64,000 nucleotides of DNA from Streptomyces antnestii (GCF_004005495.1 NZ_RZYA01000001.1:620001-684000), one strand, 5' to 3'. Shown: positions 27,921-38,221, counted from the stretch's first letter. Made by a program: numbers and translations. Notes: generated by a model from the letters alone, not told the origin.

Positions 27921-29312
27921 TTACGCGGTCACCGCACGCTTCGCACTGTTCTCACTGTCCCGTCCCGGCTGCCGCAGCAGCAGCGCGACGGCCGCCGCCA
28001 CCATCGAGATGCTGCCGGCCAGCGCGTACGCCCCGTTGTAGCCCCACGCGGCGACCACCATCGAGCCGAGCCCACCGCCGAACAGGCCGCTGATGAGCTT
28101 CCCGCTGTAGACGAGCCCGTAGTTGGTGGCGTTGTAGTTCTCCCCGAAGTAGTCCGGGGTCAGCGCCGCGAACATCGGGTAGAACGCGCCGCCGCCGAAG
28201 CCCGACAGGAAGGCGAAGACCAGGAACAGCCACTCGCTCTTGATGTCGCCCGCCCAGATCACGCCGAACTGGGCGAGCCCCAGCACGACGATCACGAGCA
28301 CCAGGCTGAGCTTGCGGCCCCAGATGTCCGACATCCAGCCGACGACGGCCCGGCCGACACCGTTGATGACGGCCATGACACCCATCGAGGACGCCGCCAC
28401 CAGCGGCCCGAAGCCGACCTCCTTGGCGAAGTCCACCTGGAACGAGATGCCGAAGATCGACACACCGGCCGTGAGCACCAGGCTGAACCACATGAGGGGC
28501 AGCACCCCGGTCCTGACGGCCTCCATCGGCGTGTACTGGCGTACCGCCGGCGGATTCTTGGCGAGGGACCGCGCGCTCTTCGCCGAACCGGACTTGGCCA
28601 GCGGGTCGACGTCGTGCGGCCACCAGTTCTTCGGCGGGTCCCGGAAGAAGAACGCGCAGACCAGGACGACGACCAGCACGTACGCGCCGATCATGTCGAG
28701 CACGCGGTGGTAGTTCGACGTGTCGAAGGCGTAGTTGAAGATGAAGATGAACGGCAGTGATCCGTAGGCGAAGCCGCCGTTCACGAAGCCGGTCCTGCCG
28801 CCCTTCCGTTCCGGGAACCACTTGCCGACCATGTTGATGCAGGTCGAGTAGACGAGACCGGATCCGAGGCCGCCCACGACTCCGAACCCGAGGATCGCCA
28901 GCCACACGTTGCTGAGGTGGGACAGGGCGATGAACCCGAGCATGCACATGAACGCGCCGGTCATCATGGCCTGCTTGGCGGTCACGATGCCTTTCTCCCG
29001 CAGCCAGCCGGCCGGGAAGGCGATACCCGCCTGGAAGAACACCCAGATGCTCAGGATCCAGAAGGTGTTGGACTGCGTCCAGCCGTGGGCGCTGGACAGG
29101 GTGTCCTCCGCCGAGCCGTACGCGTACTCGGAAACGCTGATGGCCATCATCGCGACCCATGGCAGGTACACCATGAACTTGCGGGAATGGCCGAGGATGT
29201 CGCGGTCGGTCTCGCCTACGCGGAAGACGCGGCCGTTCTCGTCGGTGATCTCCTGGTACTTCGTGCCGGCGGCTGATCCTGTGCTGCCTGCGGCCATGGG
29301 CTCCGCGGTCAT
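27921..29312 (-). CDS. Oxalate/formate antiporter family MFS transporter 1
   Basis: 463 residues with 12 predicted membrane helices. The OFA family pattern is clear: GLVYSTCINMVGKWFPERKGGRTG after helix 4-5, GRAVVGWMSDIWGRK, and NYGLVYSGKLISG, whose Lys may correspond to the charged residue of OxlT helix 11. The ATG at 29312 is used because GAGGAG lies 10 bases before it, within the last codons of the upstream OFA gene. The two OFA genes are one operon, one base apart. It likely moves oxalate in and formate or another carboxylate out, given the frc/oxc neighbours. Confidence 0.85.
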   Translation of the reverse strand: MTAEPMAAGSTGSAAGTKYQEITDENGRVFRVGETDRDILGHSRKFMVYLPWVAMMAISVSEYAYGSAEDTLSSAHGWTQSNTFWILSIWVFFQAGIAFPAGWLREKGIVTAKQAMMTGAFMCMLGFIALSHLSNVWLAILGFGVVGGLGSGLVYSTCINMVGKWFPERKGGRTGFVNGGFAYGSLPFIFIFNYAFDTSNYHRVLDMIGAYVLVVVLVCAFFFRDPPKNWWPHDVDPLAKSGSAKSARSLAKNPPAVRQYTPMEAVRTGVLPLMWFSLVLTAGVSIFGISFQVDFAKEVGFGPLVAASSMGVMAVINGVGRAVVGWMSDIWGRKLSLVLVIVVLGLAQFGVIWAGDIKSEWLFLVFAFLSGFGGGAFYPMFAALTPDYFGENYNATNYGLVYSGKLISGLFGGGLGSMVVAAWGYNGAYALAGSISMVAAAVALLLRQPGRDSENSAKRAVTA

Positions 29313-29313
29313 G

Positions 29314-30705
29314 TCAGGCCATCTCCTCACCGAGCGGTTGCGGATTGGGAACGATGCGGCGCTGCGGCCTCGGCCGGCCCGGCGCCCTGAGGAACAGCGC
29401 GAGGAAGGCGGAGGCGATCCCGATGGAGCCCGCGATGACGAAGGCGCCCTCGTAGTCCCACGCCCCGACCACGACGGCGCCCATACCGGAGCCCACGAGG
29501 CCGGATATCAGCTTCGAGCTGTAGACCATCCCGTAGTTGGAGGCGTTGTTGTTCTCGCCGAAGTAGTCCGCCGTCATGGCCGCGAACAGCGGGAAGATCG
29601 CGCCGCCGCCGAACCCGGAGACCATGGAGCAGAACAGGAAGAACGGCATGCTGCCCATCGACCCGGAGACGAGCACGCCGAACTGGGCGGAGCCGAGGAC
29701 GAGACAGACGATGACGAGTGTGTTGCGGCGGCCGAAGCGGTCGGAGATCCAGCCGATGACGCCGCGGCCCGTTCCGTTGACGATCGCCTTCAGCGACATT
29801 GCCGTGGCCACGATGCCACCGGCGAATCCCATGTCCTTTCCGAACGGCACCTGGAAGGCGATGCCGAAGATATTGATCCCCGCGGTGCAGAGCAGACAGA
29901 ACCACATCATCCACAGGACGGGTGTACGGGCGGCCTCCTTGGGGCTGTACTGCTTGACGGCGGGCGGGTTCTTCGCCAGCGCCCGGCGGATCTTCGGGTC
30001 GTCCGACAGCCGCAGCGGGTCGACATGGGCCGGCCACCAGCCTTTCGGCGGGTCCTTGAAGAACCAGCCGGCGAACGCGACGACGGCGCAGCAGATCAGG
30101 CCGACCATCACCAGGACACCCTCGTAGTTGCCGAGGTTCATGTACGAGGTGAACAGGAACACGAAGGGCACCGAGCCGTAGGCGAAGCCGCCGTTGACCA
30201 TCCCGGTCTTGCCGCCCTTGCGCTCCGGATACCACTTGCCGACCATGTTCACGCAGGTCGCGTAGACGAGGCCGGCGCCGATGCCGCTGAACATGCCGAA
30301 ACCGATGTACGCGACGACCACGTGCGGCGCGTACGCGAGCGAGAGATAGCCGAGGATCGTGCCGAGAGCGCCGAGGAACATGGCGTACCGCGCGGGCAGC
30401 CGGCCGCTCTCGCGCAGCTGGCCGGCGGGAAAGGCGACGGCGGCCTGGAAGAACACCCAGACACCCATCAGCCAGAAGATGTGTCCGCTGTCCCACAGGT
30501 GGGCCTCGTGCAGGGTGTCCTCGGCGGACGTGAAGGCGTACTCGGACGAGCTGATGCCGAGCATGCCCAGCCATGGGAACAGCACCATGGTCCAGCGTGG
30601 CCGCCCCATGATGTCGCGATCGGTCTCACCGATGCGGTACAGGCGTCCGTTGTGGTCCGTCACCTCCCTGTAGGGGACGGAACTCGATAGGTCGGCGGTT
30701 GTCAT
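29314..30705 (-). CDS. Oxalate/formate antiporter family MFS transporter 2
   Basis: 463 residues, 12 helices, clearly paralogous to the protein at 27921-29312 (shared GETDRDI, SEYAF/SEYAY, NMVGKW.PERKGG, YSSKLISG). The two genes are adjacent, so a local duplication followed by divergence is likely. The ATG at 30705 begins MTTADLSSS. The promoter region upstream holds repeated GGTCTTTC boxes. The pair may split the work (oxalate versus formate, or uptake versus exchange), but the sequence does not show which does what. Confidence 0.85.
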   Translation of the reverse strand: MTTADLSSSVPYREVTDHNGRLYRIGETDRDIMGRPRWTMVLFPWLGMLGISSSEYAFTSAEDTLHEAHLWDSGHIFWLMGVWVFFQAAVAFPAGQLRESGRLPARYAMFLGALGTILGYLSLAYAPHVVVAYIGFGMFSGIGAGLVYATCVNMVGKWYPERKGGKTGMVNGGFAYGSVPFVFLFTSYMNLGNYEGVLVMVGLICCAVVAFAGWFFKDPPKGWWPAHVDPLRLSDDPKIRRALAKNPPAVKQYSPKEAARTPVLWMMWFCLLCTAGINIFGIAFQVPFGKDMGFAGGIVATAMSLKAIVNGTGRGVIGWISDRFGRRNTLVIVCLVLGSAQFGVLVSGSMGSMPFFLFCSMVSGFGGGAIFPLFAAMTADYFGENNNASNYGMVYSSKLISGLVGSGMGAVVVGAWDYEGAFVIAGSIGIASAFLALFLRAPGRPRPQRRIVPNPQPLGEEMA

Positions 30706-30753
30706 GACGGTCGCACCCCTTGCGTCGAAAGATCTGGCCAGCGCCCCCTGTCC

Positions 30754-30772
30754 GGTCTTTCAGAGGTCTTTC
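30754..30772. promoter_or_regulatory. Direct repeat GGTCTTTC before the OFA transporter operon
   Basis: GGTCTTTC at 30754-30761 and again at 30765-30772, 11 bp apart (one helical turn); a third, inverted copy-like CGAAAGATC lies at 30726-30734. They lie 22-68 bp upstream of the OFA-2 start. This differs from the GntR-type motif, so another regulator may control transport. Confidence 0.35.
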
Positions 30773-30789
30773 GCGTGCGCATGGGCCCC

Positions 30790-30822
30790 GGGGCCGGCCG
30801 GCGCGCACCGCCGGCCGGCCCC
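30790..30822. terminator. Terminator after the frc-oxc operon
   Basis: Perfect 14-bp stem GGGGCCGGCCGGCG with its complement around a 5-base loop, 14 bp past the last gene (leftward) and upstream of the OFA genes. Confidence 0.85.
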
Positions 30823-30835
30823 CACGTCACTCACC

Positions 30836-32989
30836 TCATGAACCGCCCCCCAACAGCCCCGCCGCCCGCGCCCAGCGGTACTTCGCGCCGAGCACCGCGA
30901 CGGGCTTCTCCGTCGTGTACGGGTACGCGACGACGCCCCGCTCGTAGAGGTACTGGCAGGCCTCCTCGACCTCGACGTCACCCGCGAGCGACGCCACCAC
31001 GGGCTTCTCGACGCCGCGCTCCCGGAACTCGGCGACGACCTTGGCCGTCAGCTCCGCGAAGACCATGGGCGGGGTGACGATGGTGTGCCAGTAGCCGAGG
31101 ACGAGCGCGTGGATGCGCGGGTCCTCCATACCGAGCCTGATGGTCGCCTCGTACGTCGACGGGGGCTCGCCGCCCGTGATGTCGACCGGGTTGCCCGCGG
31201 CGCCGAACGGCGGGATGAACGCCTTGAAGGCGGCGTCGAGATCGTCCGGGATCTCCATCAGCTTCAGGCCGTTGTCCGTCACCGCGTCGGACAGGAGCAC
31301 GCCCGAGCCGCCGGCGCCGGTGATGATGACGACGTTGTCGCCCCGCGGGGTGGGCAGCACCGGCAGGGCCCGCGCGTACTCCAGCATCTCGTTCAGACCC
31401 GGCGCCCTGATCACGCCGGCCTGCCTGAGGATGTCGTCGTACACCGCGTCGTCGCCCGCGAGGGCGCCGGTGTGCGAGCCCGCGGCCTTCGCGCCGGCCG
31501 CCGTCCGCCCGGCCTTGAGGACCACGACGGGCTTCTTCGGCACCGTCGCCCGCGCGGCCTCCACGAAGGCCCGCCCGTCCTTGAGGTCCTCCAAGTGCAT
31601 CGCGATGCACTTGGTGTTGGGGTCCTCGCCGAACCAGGTCAGCAGGTCGTCCTCGTCCAGGTCCGACTTGTTGCCGAGCCCGACGATCGCGGACACACCC
31701 GTCTTCGTGGTGCGCGCGAACCCGAGGATCGCCATGCCGATGCCGCCCGACTGGCTGGTCAGGGCGACCCCGCCCTTCACGTCGTACGGCGTGCAGAACG
31801 TGGCGCACAGGTCCTGCCACGTCGAGTAGTAGCCGTAGATGTTCGGCCCGAGCAGGCGCACGCCGTGCCGCTCGCCGATCGCCACGATCTCGTCCTGGAG
31901 CGCCTGTTCACCGGTCTCGGCGAAGCCCGACGGGATGAGGACCGCGTTCGGGATGCCCTTGCGGCCCACCTCTTCGAGGGCCGAGGCCACGAACTTGGCG
32001 GGGATCGCGAAGACCGCCACATCCACCTCGCCCGGGACGTCCGTGACACTCTTGTACGCCTTGCGGCCCAGAATGTCATCGGCCTTGGGGTTCACGGGGT
32101 GGATCTCCCCGGAGAAGCCGCCGTCGATGAGGTTCCGCATCACCGAATTGCCGATCTTGCCCTGCTCGTTGGACGCCCCGATCACCGCGACCGAGCGCGG
32201 CTGCATCAGCCGGCGCATCGACTTCAGGATCTCCTCGCGCGAGTACGTGCGCCGCTGCTTCGGCGGCCCGTCGGCGAGGATCACGCGGATGTCGGCGGCG
32301 ACGGCACCTTCCGGTGTGGCGATCACCGGGTTGAGGTCGACCTCGGCGATCTCCGGGAAGTCGGTGACCAGTTGGGACACCCGGCGGATCTGCTCGGCGA
32401 TCGCCCACCGGTCGACCGGCTGCGCGCCGCGCACCCCGCGCAGCACCTCGGCCGCCCTGATCGAGTCCAGCATGGACACGGCCTCGTCCGCGCCGACCGG
32501 CGCGAGCCGGAACGTCACGTCCTTGAGGACCTCGACAAGCACACCACCGAGCCCGAACGCGACGACCTTCCCGAACGTCGGATCGGTGACCGCCCCGACG
32601 ATGACCTCCTGCGAGGAGGGCCCGGTCGGCAGCAGCTCCTGCACCTGGACGCCCTCGATCCGGGCCTGCGGGTTGTAGGCCCGCGCGTTCTTCACGATCC
32701 GGCAGAAGGCGGCCCGCACGTCGGCGGCCCCCTCCACCCCGACGATCACGCCGCCCGCGTCCGTCTTGTGCAGGATGTCCGGCGAGACGATCTTCATCAC
32801 GACGGGCCCGCCGAAGCGCGCCGCGCACGCGACCGCCTCGTCCACGTCCGTCGCCAGCTCCTCGCCCGGCACACAGATCCCGTACGCGTCGGCGATCACC
32901 TTGCCCTCGGGTGCGGTGAGCGCGCTGCGGCCCTCCGCGCGCACGGATTCGAGCAGCGCCCGTACCGTGAGCTCACGGTCCTCGGCCAT
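30836..32989 (-). CDS. ADP-forming acyl-CoA ligase (acetate-CoA ligase family), beta-alpha fusion
   Basis: 717-residue NDP-forming acyl-CoA synthetase. An ATP-grasp domain comes first (about 1-230; GGPVVMKIVSPDILHKTDAGG), then a CoA-binding domain (about 255-350; RSVAVIGASNEQGKIGNSV), then the succinyl-CoA-ligase-like domain with GGVALTSQSGGIG and the phospho-His motif GSHTGALAG. The start ATG at 32989 lies 3 bp after the frc stop; a TTG directly before it is an alternative. It could make or use formyl-CoA, oxalyl-CoA or acetyl-CoA with ATP. The operon position with frc and oxc suggests it activates or recovers an acid of the oxalate route. Confidence 0.83.
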   Translation of the reverse strand: MAEDRELTVRALLESVRAEGRSALTAPEGKVIADAYGICVPGEELATDVDEAVACAARFGGPVVMKIVSPDILHKTDAGGVIVGVEGAADVRAAFCRIVKNARAYNPQARIEGVQVQELLPTGPSSQEVIVGAVTDPTFGKVVAFGLGGVLVEVLKDVTFRLAPVGADEAVSMLDSIRAAEVLRGVRGAQPVDRWAIAEQIRRVSQLVTDFPEIAEVDLNPVIATPEGAVAADIRVILADGPPKQRRTYSREEILKSMRRLMQPRSVAVIGASNEQGKIGNSVMRNLIDGGFSGEIHPVNPKADDILGRKAYKSVTDVPGEVDVAVFAIPAKFVASALEEVGRKGIPNAVLIPSGFAETGEQALQDEIVAIGERHGVRLLGPNIYGYYSTWQDLCATFCTPYDVKGGVALTSQSGGIGMAILGFARTTKTGVSAIVGLGNKSDLDEDDLLTWFGEDPNTKCIAMHLEDLKDGRAFVEAARATVPKKPVVVLKAGRTAAGAKAAGSHTGALAGDDAVYDDILRQAGVIRAPGLNEMLEYARALPVLPTPRGDNVVIITGAGGSGVLLSDAVTDNGLKLMEIPDDLDAAFKAFIPPFGAAGNPVDITGGEPPSTYEATIRLGMEDPRIHALVLGYWHTIVTPPMVFAELTAKVVAEFRERGVEKPVVASLAGDVEVEEACQYLYERGVVAYPYTTEKPVAVLGAKYRWARAAGLLGGGS

Positions 32990-32992
32990 CAA

Positions 32993-34231
32993 TCAGATCA
33001 CTCCGTTCGACTTGAGCAGGCGCAGTTCCTCGTCCCCGAGCCCCAGTTCCCCGACGAACACCTCGGCGTTGTGCTCGCCGAGCAGGGGTGAACTGACCAC
33101 TTCCACAGGGGAGTCGGAGAGCTTGAGGGGGGAGCCGACCGTGGTGAACGTGCCGCGCTCCGGGTGGGCCACCTCGACGACCATCTCGTTCGCGACGAGC
33201 GACGCGTCCTCGATGATCTCCTTGGTGGAGAGGATCGGACCGCACGGGATGTTGTGCCCGTTGAGCCGCTCCAGGACCTCCCACTTGGGCAGGGTCGAGG
33301 ACCACTCCTCGATGAGCTGGAACATCTTGTTGAGCTTGGGCAGGCGCGCCTCGGGCGTCGCCCACTCGGGGTCCTCGGCCAGCTCCGGCCGCCCGATCAG
33401 CTCGCTCAGCGGCTTCCAGCCGACGGGCTGCACGATGACGTACACGTAGTCGTTCGGGCCGCCGGGCGCGCACTTGACGGCCCAGCCGGGCTGTCCGCCG
33501 CCCGAAGCGTTGCCCGAGCGCGGCACCTCGTCGGCCTCGGCGGTGACCTGGGCGTTCGGGTACTCGGACAGCGGGCCGTGCGCCAGGCGCTGCTGGTCGC
33601 GCAGCTTGACGCGGCACAGGTTGAGGACGGCGTGCTGCATGGCCACGTTCACGCGCTGCCCGCGCCCCGTGTTCTCGCGCTGGAACAGCGCGGCGAGGAT
33701 GCCGGCGACGGCGTGGATACCCGTCCCGGAGTCACCGATCTGCGCGCCGGTGGCGAGCGGCGGCCCGTCCTCGAACCCGGTCGTGGCCATCGAGCCGCCC
33801 ATGGCCTGGGCGACCACCTCGTACGCCTTGAAGTTGGTGTACGGGCCGTCGCCGAAGCCCTTGATGGAGGCGTAGACGATGCGCGGGTTGATCTCCTGGA
33901 TGCGCTCCCACGTGAAGCCCATCCGGTCGACGGCGCCGGGGCCGAAGTTCTCGACCATGACGTCGGAGCGCTTGATCAGCTCGGTCAGGAGCTCCTTGCC
34001 GCGCTCGGTCTTGGTGTTGAGGGTGATGCTCCGCTTGTTGCAGTTGAGCATCGTGAAGTAGAGCGAGTCGACGTCGGGGAGATCACGCAGCTGCTTGCGC
34101 GTGATGTCGCCGGTCGGCGCCTCCAGCTTCACCACGTCCGCGCCGAGCCAGGCGAGCAGCTGGGTGGCGGACGGGCCGGACTGGACGTGCGTCATGTCGA
34201 GGACGCGAATGCCTTCAAGAGCCTTGGTCAT
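32993..34231 (-). CDS. frc: Formyl-CoA:oxalate CoA-transferase
   Basis: 412-residue class III (CaiB-BaiF) CoA-transferase, very similar in pattern to E. coli YfdW. It moves CoA from formyl-CoA (or succinyl-CoA) to oxalate. The catalytic Asp is D167 in [11 protein letters not shown], equivalent to Asp169 of Oxalobacter Frc and YfdW. The glycine loop [11 protein letters not shown] is intact. At the position of Oxalobacter Trp48 this protein has Gln (TRKQLRD), as E. coli YfdW does. It lies 15 bp after oxc and 3 bp before the acyl-CoA ligase gene, one operon. Confidence 0.95.
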   Translation of the reverse strand: MTKALEGIRVLDMTHVQSGPSATQLLAWLGADVVKLEAPTGDITRKQLRDLPDVDSLYFTMLNCNKRSITLNTKTERGKELLTELIKRSDVMVENFGPGAVDRMGFTWERIQEINPRIVYASIKGFGDGPYTNFKAYEVVAQAMGGSMATTGFEDGPPLATGAQIGDSGTGIHAVAGILAALFQRENTGRGQRVNVAMQHAVLNLCRVKLRDQQRLAHGPLSEYPNAQVTAEADEVPRSGNASGGGQPGWAVKCAPGGPNDYVYVIVQPVGWKPLSELIGRPELAEDPEWATPEARLPKLNKMFQLIEEWSSTLPKWEVLERLNGHNIPCGPILSTKEIIEDASLVANEMVVEVAHPERGTFTTVGSPLKLSDSPVEVVSSPLLGEHNAEVFVGELGLGDEELRLLKSNGVI

Positions 34232-34246
34232 GGCCGTCAGCGCTCC

Positions 34247-35929
34247 TCACTTGTACATGGTCTGGTTCATGGTTCCGGGGGCGTACGCGTCCGGGTCGAC
34301 CCAGACGTTGATCAGCGACGGCTTCCCCGACTCGCGGGCCCGCTGGAGCGCGGGAGCGATGTCGGCGGGGTCGCGGACCTCTTCGCCGTAACCGCCCAGC
34401 ATCTGGGCGAACTTGTCGTAGTGGACGTCGCCGAGGGTGTTGCCTACGCGCTCGCGCTCGTCGCCGTACTTGGCCTTCTGGCCGTAACGGATCTGGTTCA
34501 TCGACGAGTTGTTGCCGACGATCCCGACGAAGGGGAGGTTGTAGCGCACGAGGGTCTCGAAGTCCCAGCCGGTCAGCGAGAACGCGCCGTCGCCGAACAG
34601 CGCGACGACCTCCTTGTCCGGGCGTGCCTGCTTGGCCGCGAGGACGAAGGGGATGCCGACGCCGAGCGTGCCGAGCGGCCCCGGGTCCATCCAGTGGCCC
34701 GGCGACTTGGGCTGGACGACCTGCCCGGAGAACGTGACGATGTCGCCGCCGTCCCCGATGTAGATGGAGTCCTCGGTCAGGAAGTCGTTGATCTCGCTGA
34801 CCAGGCGATACGGGTGGATGGGCGAGGCGTCGGAGCGCAGGTTCGGCAGCCGCTTCTCGATCGCGGTCTGCTCGGCGGCCCGCAGCTCGTCGAGCCACTC
34901 CTTGCGCTTGGTGCCCCCGCCGTTCAGCCGCCCGGAGGCCGCCTCGGTGACGGACTTCAGGACGAGGCCCGCGTCGCCGACGATGCCGAGGTCGATGTCG
35001 CGGTTCTTGCCGACCGTGCGGTAGTCGAGGTCGATCTGGACGACGGTCGCGTCGGGGGAGAGGCGCTTGCCGTAGCCCATGCGGAAGTCGAAGGGCGTGC
35101 CGACGATGATGATGAGGTCGGCGTTGGAGAAGGCGTAGCGGCGCGAGAGCTGGAAGTGGTGCGGGTCGCCGGGCGGCAGGGTGCCACGGCCCGCGCCGTT
35201 CATGTACGCGGGCACGTTGAGCGTGCGGACGAGTTCGATGGCGTCCTCGGTGGCGCGGGTCGTCCACACCTGGCTGCCGAGCAGGATCGCGGGCTTCTCG
35301 GCGTGCACGAGCAGGTCGGCGAGCTTCTCGATCGCCTCGGGGTCACCGGCCGAGCGGGTCGAGGCCCGGTACTGGCCGGCCTGGGGGACGCGGGCCTTGT
35401 CGACCGGCACCTTGGCGTCGAGGACGTCGCGCGGGATCTCCAGGAAGGACGGTCCCGGGGCTCCGTGGTAGCACTCGCGGAACGCCATCGACACCATGTC
35501 CGCGGCGCGCGCGGTGTCCGGCACCGTCGCGGCGAACTTGGTGATGGGCGTCATCATGTCGACGTGCGGCAGGTCCTGGAGCGAGCCCATCTTGTGCTGG
35601 GTGTGCGCGCCCTGGCCGCCGATGAGCAGCATGGGTGACTCCGCGCGGAACGCGTTCGCGACACCGGTGACGGCGTCGGTGGTGCCGGGACCCGCGGTGA
35701 CGACGGCGCAGCCGGGCTTGCCGGTGATGCGCGCGTACCCGTCCGCCGCGTGCGCGGCGACCTGCTCGTGGCGGACGTCGACCACTTCGATGCCTTCGTC
35801 CACGCAGCCGTCGTAGATGTCGATGATGTGGCCGCCGCACAGGGTGTAGATGACCTCCACACCTTCTGCCTTGAGCGCCTTGGCGACCAGATGACCACCG
35901 GAGATGAGTTCCTGGCTGTCGTCGGGCAT
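34247..35929 (-). CDS. oxc: Oxalyl-CoA decarboxylase
   Basis: 560-residue thiamin-diphosphate enzyme that converts oxalyl-CoA to formyl-CoA and CO2. Three TPP-family domains are visible: the N-terminal Pyr domain ([21 protein letters not shown], catalytic-Glu region [19 protein letters not shown]), a middle domain, and the C-terminal PP domain with [21 protein letters not shown] then GNNSSMN. The ATG at 35929 follows AGGAC; an ATG at 35983 would add 18 unusual residues and overlap the operator-like motif. First gene of the oxc-frc-ligase operon and divergent from sucC/sucD. Confidence 0.95.
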   Translation of the reverse strand: MPDDSQELISGGHLVAKALKAEGVEVIYTLCGGHIIDIYDGCVDEGIEVVDVRHEQVAAHAADGYARITGKPGCAVVTAGPGTTDAVTGVANAFRAESPMLLIGGQGAHTQHKMGSLQDLPHVDMMTPITKFAATVPDTARAADMVSMAFRECYHGAPGPSFLEIPRDVLDAKVPVDKARVPQAGQYRASTRSAGDPEAIEKLADLLVHAEKPAILLGSQVWTTRATEDAIELVRTLNVPAYMNGAGRGTLPPGDPHHFQLSRRYAFSNADLIIIVGTPFDFRMGYGKRLSPDATVVQIDLDYRTVGKNRDIDLGIVGDAGLVLKSVTEAASGRLNGGGTKRKEWLDELRAAEQTAIEKRLPNLRSDASPIHPYRLVSEINDFLTEDSIYIGDGGDIVTFSGQVVQPKSPGHWMDPGPLGTLGVGIPFVLAAKQARPDKEVVALFGDGAFSLTGWDFETLVRYNLPFVGIVGNNSSMNQIRYGQKAKYGDERERVGNTLGDVHYDKFAQMLGGYGEEVRDPADIAPALQRARESGKPSLINVWVDPDAYAPGTMNQTMYK

Positions 35930-35974
35930 GAGGAAGTCCTGTCCCTTCGTAGGGGAGTCGAGCGCCGTCTCGGT

Positions 35975-36010
35975 ACATTGCATACAGTCGACGAATACTG
36001 TATGAACTTG
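35975..36010. promoter_or_regulatory. Putative GntR operator sites C and D in the oxc/sucC divergent promoter
   Basis: Site C, ACATTGCATACAGTCG (35975-35990), matches site A at 4499 in 11 of 16 positions. Site D, ATACTGTATGAACTTG (35995-36010), keeps a perfect ATACTGTA half. Together they hold a perfect inverted repeat, ATACAGT-N8-ACTGTAT. They lie 46 bp upstream of oxc and 64 bp upstream of sucC, so one protein could block both promoters. Confidence 0.6.
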
Positions 36011-36073
36011 TTATCCCGCATCCGGTGGGTGGTGTCCAGGGGGCGTGCGGCACTTTTACGGCAGGAGCCGGAG

Positions 36074-37204
36074 ATGGACCTGTACGAGTACCAGGCAAGG
36101 GAACTCTTCGAAGAACACGGCATCTTGGTGCCGAAGGCCGAGGTCACCGACGCGCCCAGGGAGGCCCGCGAGATCGCCCGCAGGCTGGGCGGCCGCGTCG
36201 TCGTCAAGGCCCAGGTGAAGACCGGCGGCCGCGGCAAGGCGGGCGGCGTCAAACTCGCCGCCGACCCGGCCGCGGCCGAACTGACGGCACGCCAGATCCT
36301 CGGCATGGACATCAAGGGCCACACCGTCGGCAAGGTGATGCTGGCCCAACCGGTGGACATAGAAGCCGAGTTCTATGTGTCCTACGTCCTCGACCGGGCC
36401 GCCGGACGCTTCCTCGCCATCGCCTCCGCCGAGGGCGGCATGGACATCGAGGAGGTCGCGGCCACCCGGCCCGAGGCCGTCGCCCGTATCCCCGTCGACC
36501 CGGCCGAGGGCGTCACCACGGCCAGGGCGGCACAGATCGCGCGGGCGGCGGGCCTGCCCGCGCAGACCGTCGACGTCCTCGTCCGCCTCTGGGACGTCCT
36601 CGTCCGCGAGGACGCCGTACTCGTCGAGGTGAACCCCCTCGTGAAAACGAGCGGCGGACAGATCCTCGCCCTCGACGGCAAGGTCACCCTCGACGACAAC
36701 GCCCGCTTCCGCCAGCAGCGTTGGGGCGCCCAGGAGTCCGCCCACGACGACGCGCTCGAAGCGGCCGCCGCCGCCAAGGGCCTCAACTACGTGAAGCTCG
36801 ACGGCGAGGTCGGCGTCATCGGCAACGGCGCCGGACTCGTCATGTCCACCCTCGACGTCGTCGCCGGCTGCGGCGCCCGCCCCGCCAACTTCCTCGACAT
36901 CGGCGGCGGCGCCTCCGCGCAGATCATGGCCGACGGCCTCTCCGTGATCCTCTCCGACCCGGCGGTCAAGTCCGTCTTCGTGAACGTCTTCGGCGGTATC
37001 ACCGCCTGCGACGCCGTCGCCGACGGCATCGTCCAGGCCCTGGAGTCCGTCCGGCTCACCAAACCGCTCGTCGTCCGCCTCGACGGGAACAGCGCCGCAC
37101 AGGGCCGCGCCATCCTCGACGAGCGGGCCCACCCCCTCGTCGAACAGGCCACCACCATGGACGGCGCCGCGCGCCGGGCCGCCGACCTCGCCAACGCGCA
37201 CTAA
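36074..37204 (+). CDS. Succinyl-CoA ligase beta subunit-like (SucC paralogue)
   Basis: 376-residue ATP-grasp protein of the ADP-forming succinyl-CoA synthetase beta family. [20 protein letters not shown] starts the ATP-grasp domain, [15 protein letters not shown] binds nucleotide, VEVNPLV is a metal region, and GIGNG-like [12 protein letters not shown] and NVFGGIT form the C-terminal ligase domain. The start at 36074 follows AGGAG. It pairs with the alpha subunit 11 bp downstream. A second sucCD set inside an oxalate locus suggests it supplies succinyl-CoA to prime Frc, or directly activates oxalate. Confidence 0.88.
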   Translation: MDLYEYQARELFEEHGILVPKAEVTDAPREAREIARRLGGRVVVKAQVKTGGRGKAGGVKLAADPAAAELTARQILGMDIKGHTVGKVMLAQPVDIEAEFYVSYVLDRAAGRFLAIASAEGGMDIEEVAATRPEAVARIPVDPAEGVTTARAAQIARAAGLPAQTVDVLVRLWDVLVREDAVLVEVNPLVKTSGGQILALDGKVTLDDNARFRQQRWGAQESAHDDALEAAAAAKGLNYVKLDGEVGVIGNGAGLVMSTLDVVAGCGARPANFLDIGGGASAQIMADGLSVILSDPAVKSVFVNVFGGITACDAVADGIVQALESVRLTKPLVVRLDGNSAAQGRAILDERAHPLVEQATTMDGAARRAADLANAH

Positions 37205-37215
37205 GGAGCCGGGAC

Positions 37216-38094
37216 ATGGCGATCTACCTCACCAAGGAGAGCAAGGTCCTCGTCCAGGGCATGACCGGCGCCGAGGGCATGAAGCACACCCGCCGCATGC
37301 TCGCCGCCGGCACGAACGTCGTCGGCGGCGTCAACCCGCGCAAGGCCGGCCGCAGCGTCGACTTCGACGACCGCGCCGTCCCCGTCTTCGGCTCCGTCGC
37401 CGAGGGCATGGCCGCCACCGGCGCCGACGTCACCGTCGTCTTCGTGCCGCCCGCCTTCGCCAAGGCCGCCGTCACCGAGGCCGCCGACGCCGGCATCCCC
37501 CTCGCCGTCGTCATCACCGAGGGCATCCCCGTCCACGACGCCGTCGCCTTCCAGGCCCACGCCGCCGCGCGCGGCACCCGCGTCATCGGGCCCAACTGCC
37601 CAGGCCTCATCACCCCCGGCCAGTCCAACGCCGGCATCATCCCCGCCGACATCACCAGGTCCGGCCGCGTCGGCCTCGTCTCCAAGTCGGGCACGCTCAC
37701 CTACCAGCTCATGTACGAGCTGCGCGACATCGGCTTCACCACCTGCGTCGGCATCGGCGGCGACCCCGTCATCGGCACGACACACATCGACTGCCTCGCC
37801 GCCTTCCAGGACGACCCGGACACCGAACTCATCGTCCTCATCGGCGAGATCGGCGGCGACGCGGAGGAACGCGCCGCGGCCTACGTACGCGACCACGTCA
37901 CCAAGCCCGTCGTCGCCTACATCGCCGGATTCACCGCCCCCGAGGGCAAGACCATGGGCCACGCGGGAGCGATCGTCTCCGGCTCGTCCGGCACCGCCCG
38001 GGCCAAGAAGGAAGCCCTCGAAGCCGCCGGAGTCGCCGTCGGCTCGACCCCGACCGAGACGGCCCGCCTGGTCCTCGACCGCCTGACGGACTGA
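37216..38094 (+). CDS. Succinyl-CoA ligase alpha subunit-like (SucD paralogue)
   Basis: 292 residues. The CoA-binding domain starts at [32 protein letters not shown] and [13 protein letters not shown] are conserved ligase motifs, and the phosphorylated His lies in [13 protein letters not shown]. The length is normal for SucD. AAGGAG precedes the ATG at 37216. It forms a heteromeric ligase with the preceding beta subunit. Motifs alone do not tell succinate from other acids such as oxalate or malate. Confidence 0.9.
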   Translation: MAIYLTKESKVLVQGMTGAEGMKHTRRMLAAGTNVVGGVNPRKAGRSVDFDDRAVPVFGSVAEGMAATGADVTVVFVPPAFAKAAVTEAADAGIPLAVVITEGIPVHDAVAFQAHAAARGTRVIGPNCPGLITPGQSNAGIIPADITRSGRVGLVSKSGTLTYQLMYELRDIGFTTCVGIGGDPVIGTTHIDCLAAFQDDPDTELIVLIGEIGGDAEERAAAYVRDHVTKPVVAYIAGFTAPEGKTMGHAGAIVSGSSGTARAKKEALEAAGVAVGSTPTETARLVLDRLTD

Positions 38095-38105
38095 CGCACC
38101 CCCGG

Positions 38106-38142
38106 GAGTGGGGAGCGAGCCCACCGGGCAACCTCCCCACTC
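38106..38142. terminator. Terminator after sucC/sucD-like genes
   Basis: Perfect 10-bp stem GAGTGGGGAG/CTCCCCACTC around a 17-base loop, 11 bp after the sucD-like stop. The aldehyde dehydrogenase gene therefore may have its own promoter. Confidence 0.65.
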
Positions 38143-38221
38143 CACCACCCCCCCCGGGAACCAGCAACGCACCAGCCATGCACCCCCGCCCCGACTGTGC
38201 ACCGTGAGCGGAGAACACACG

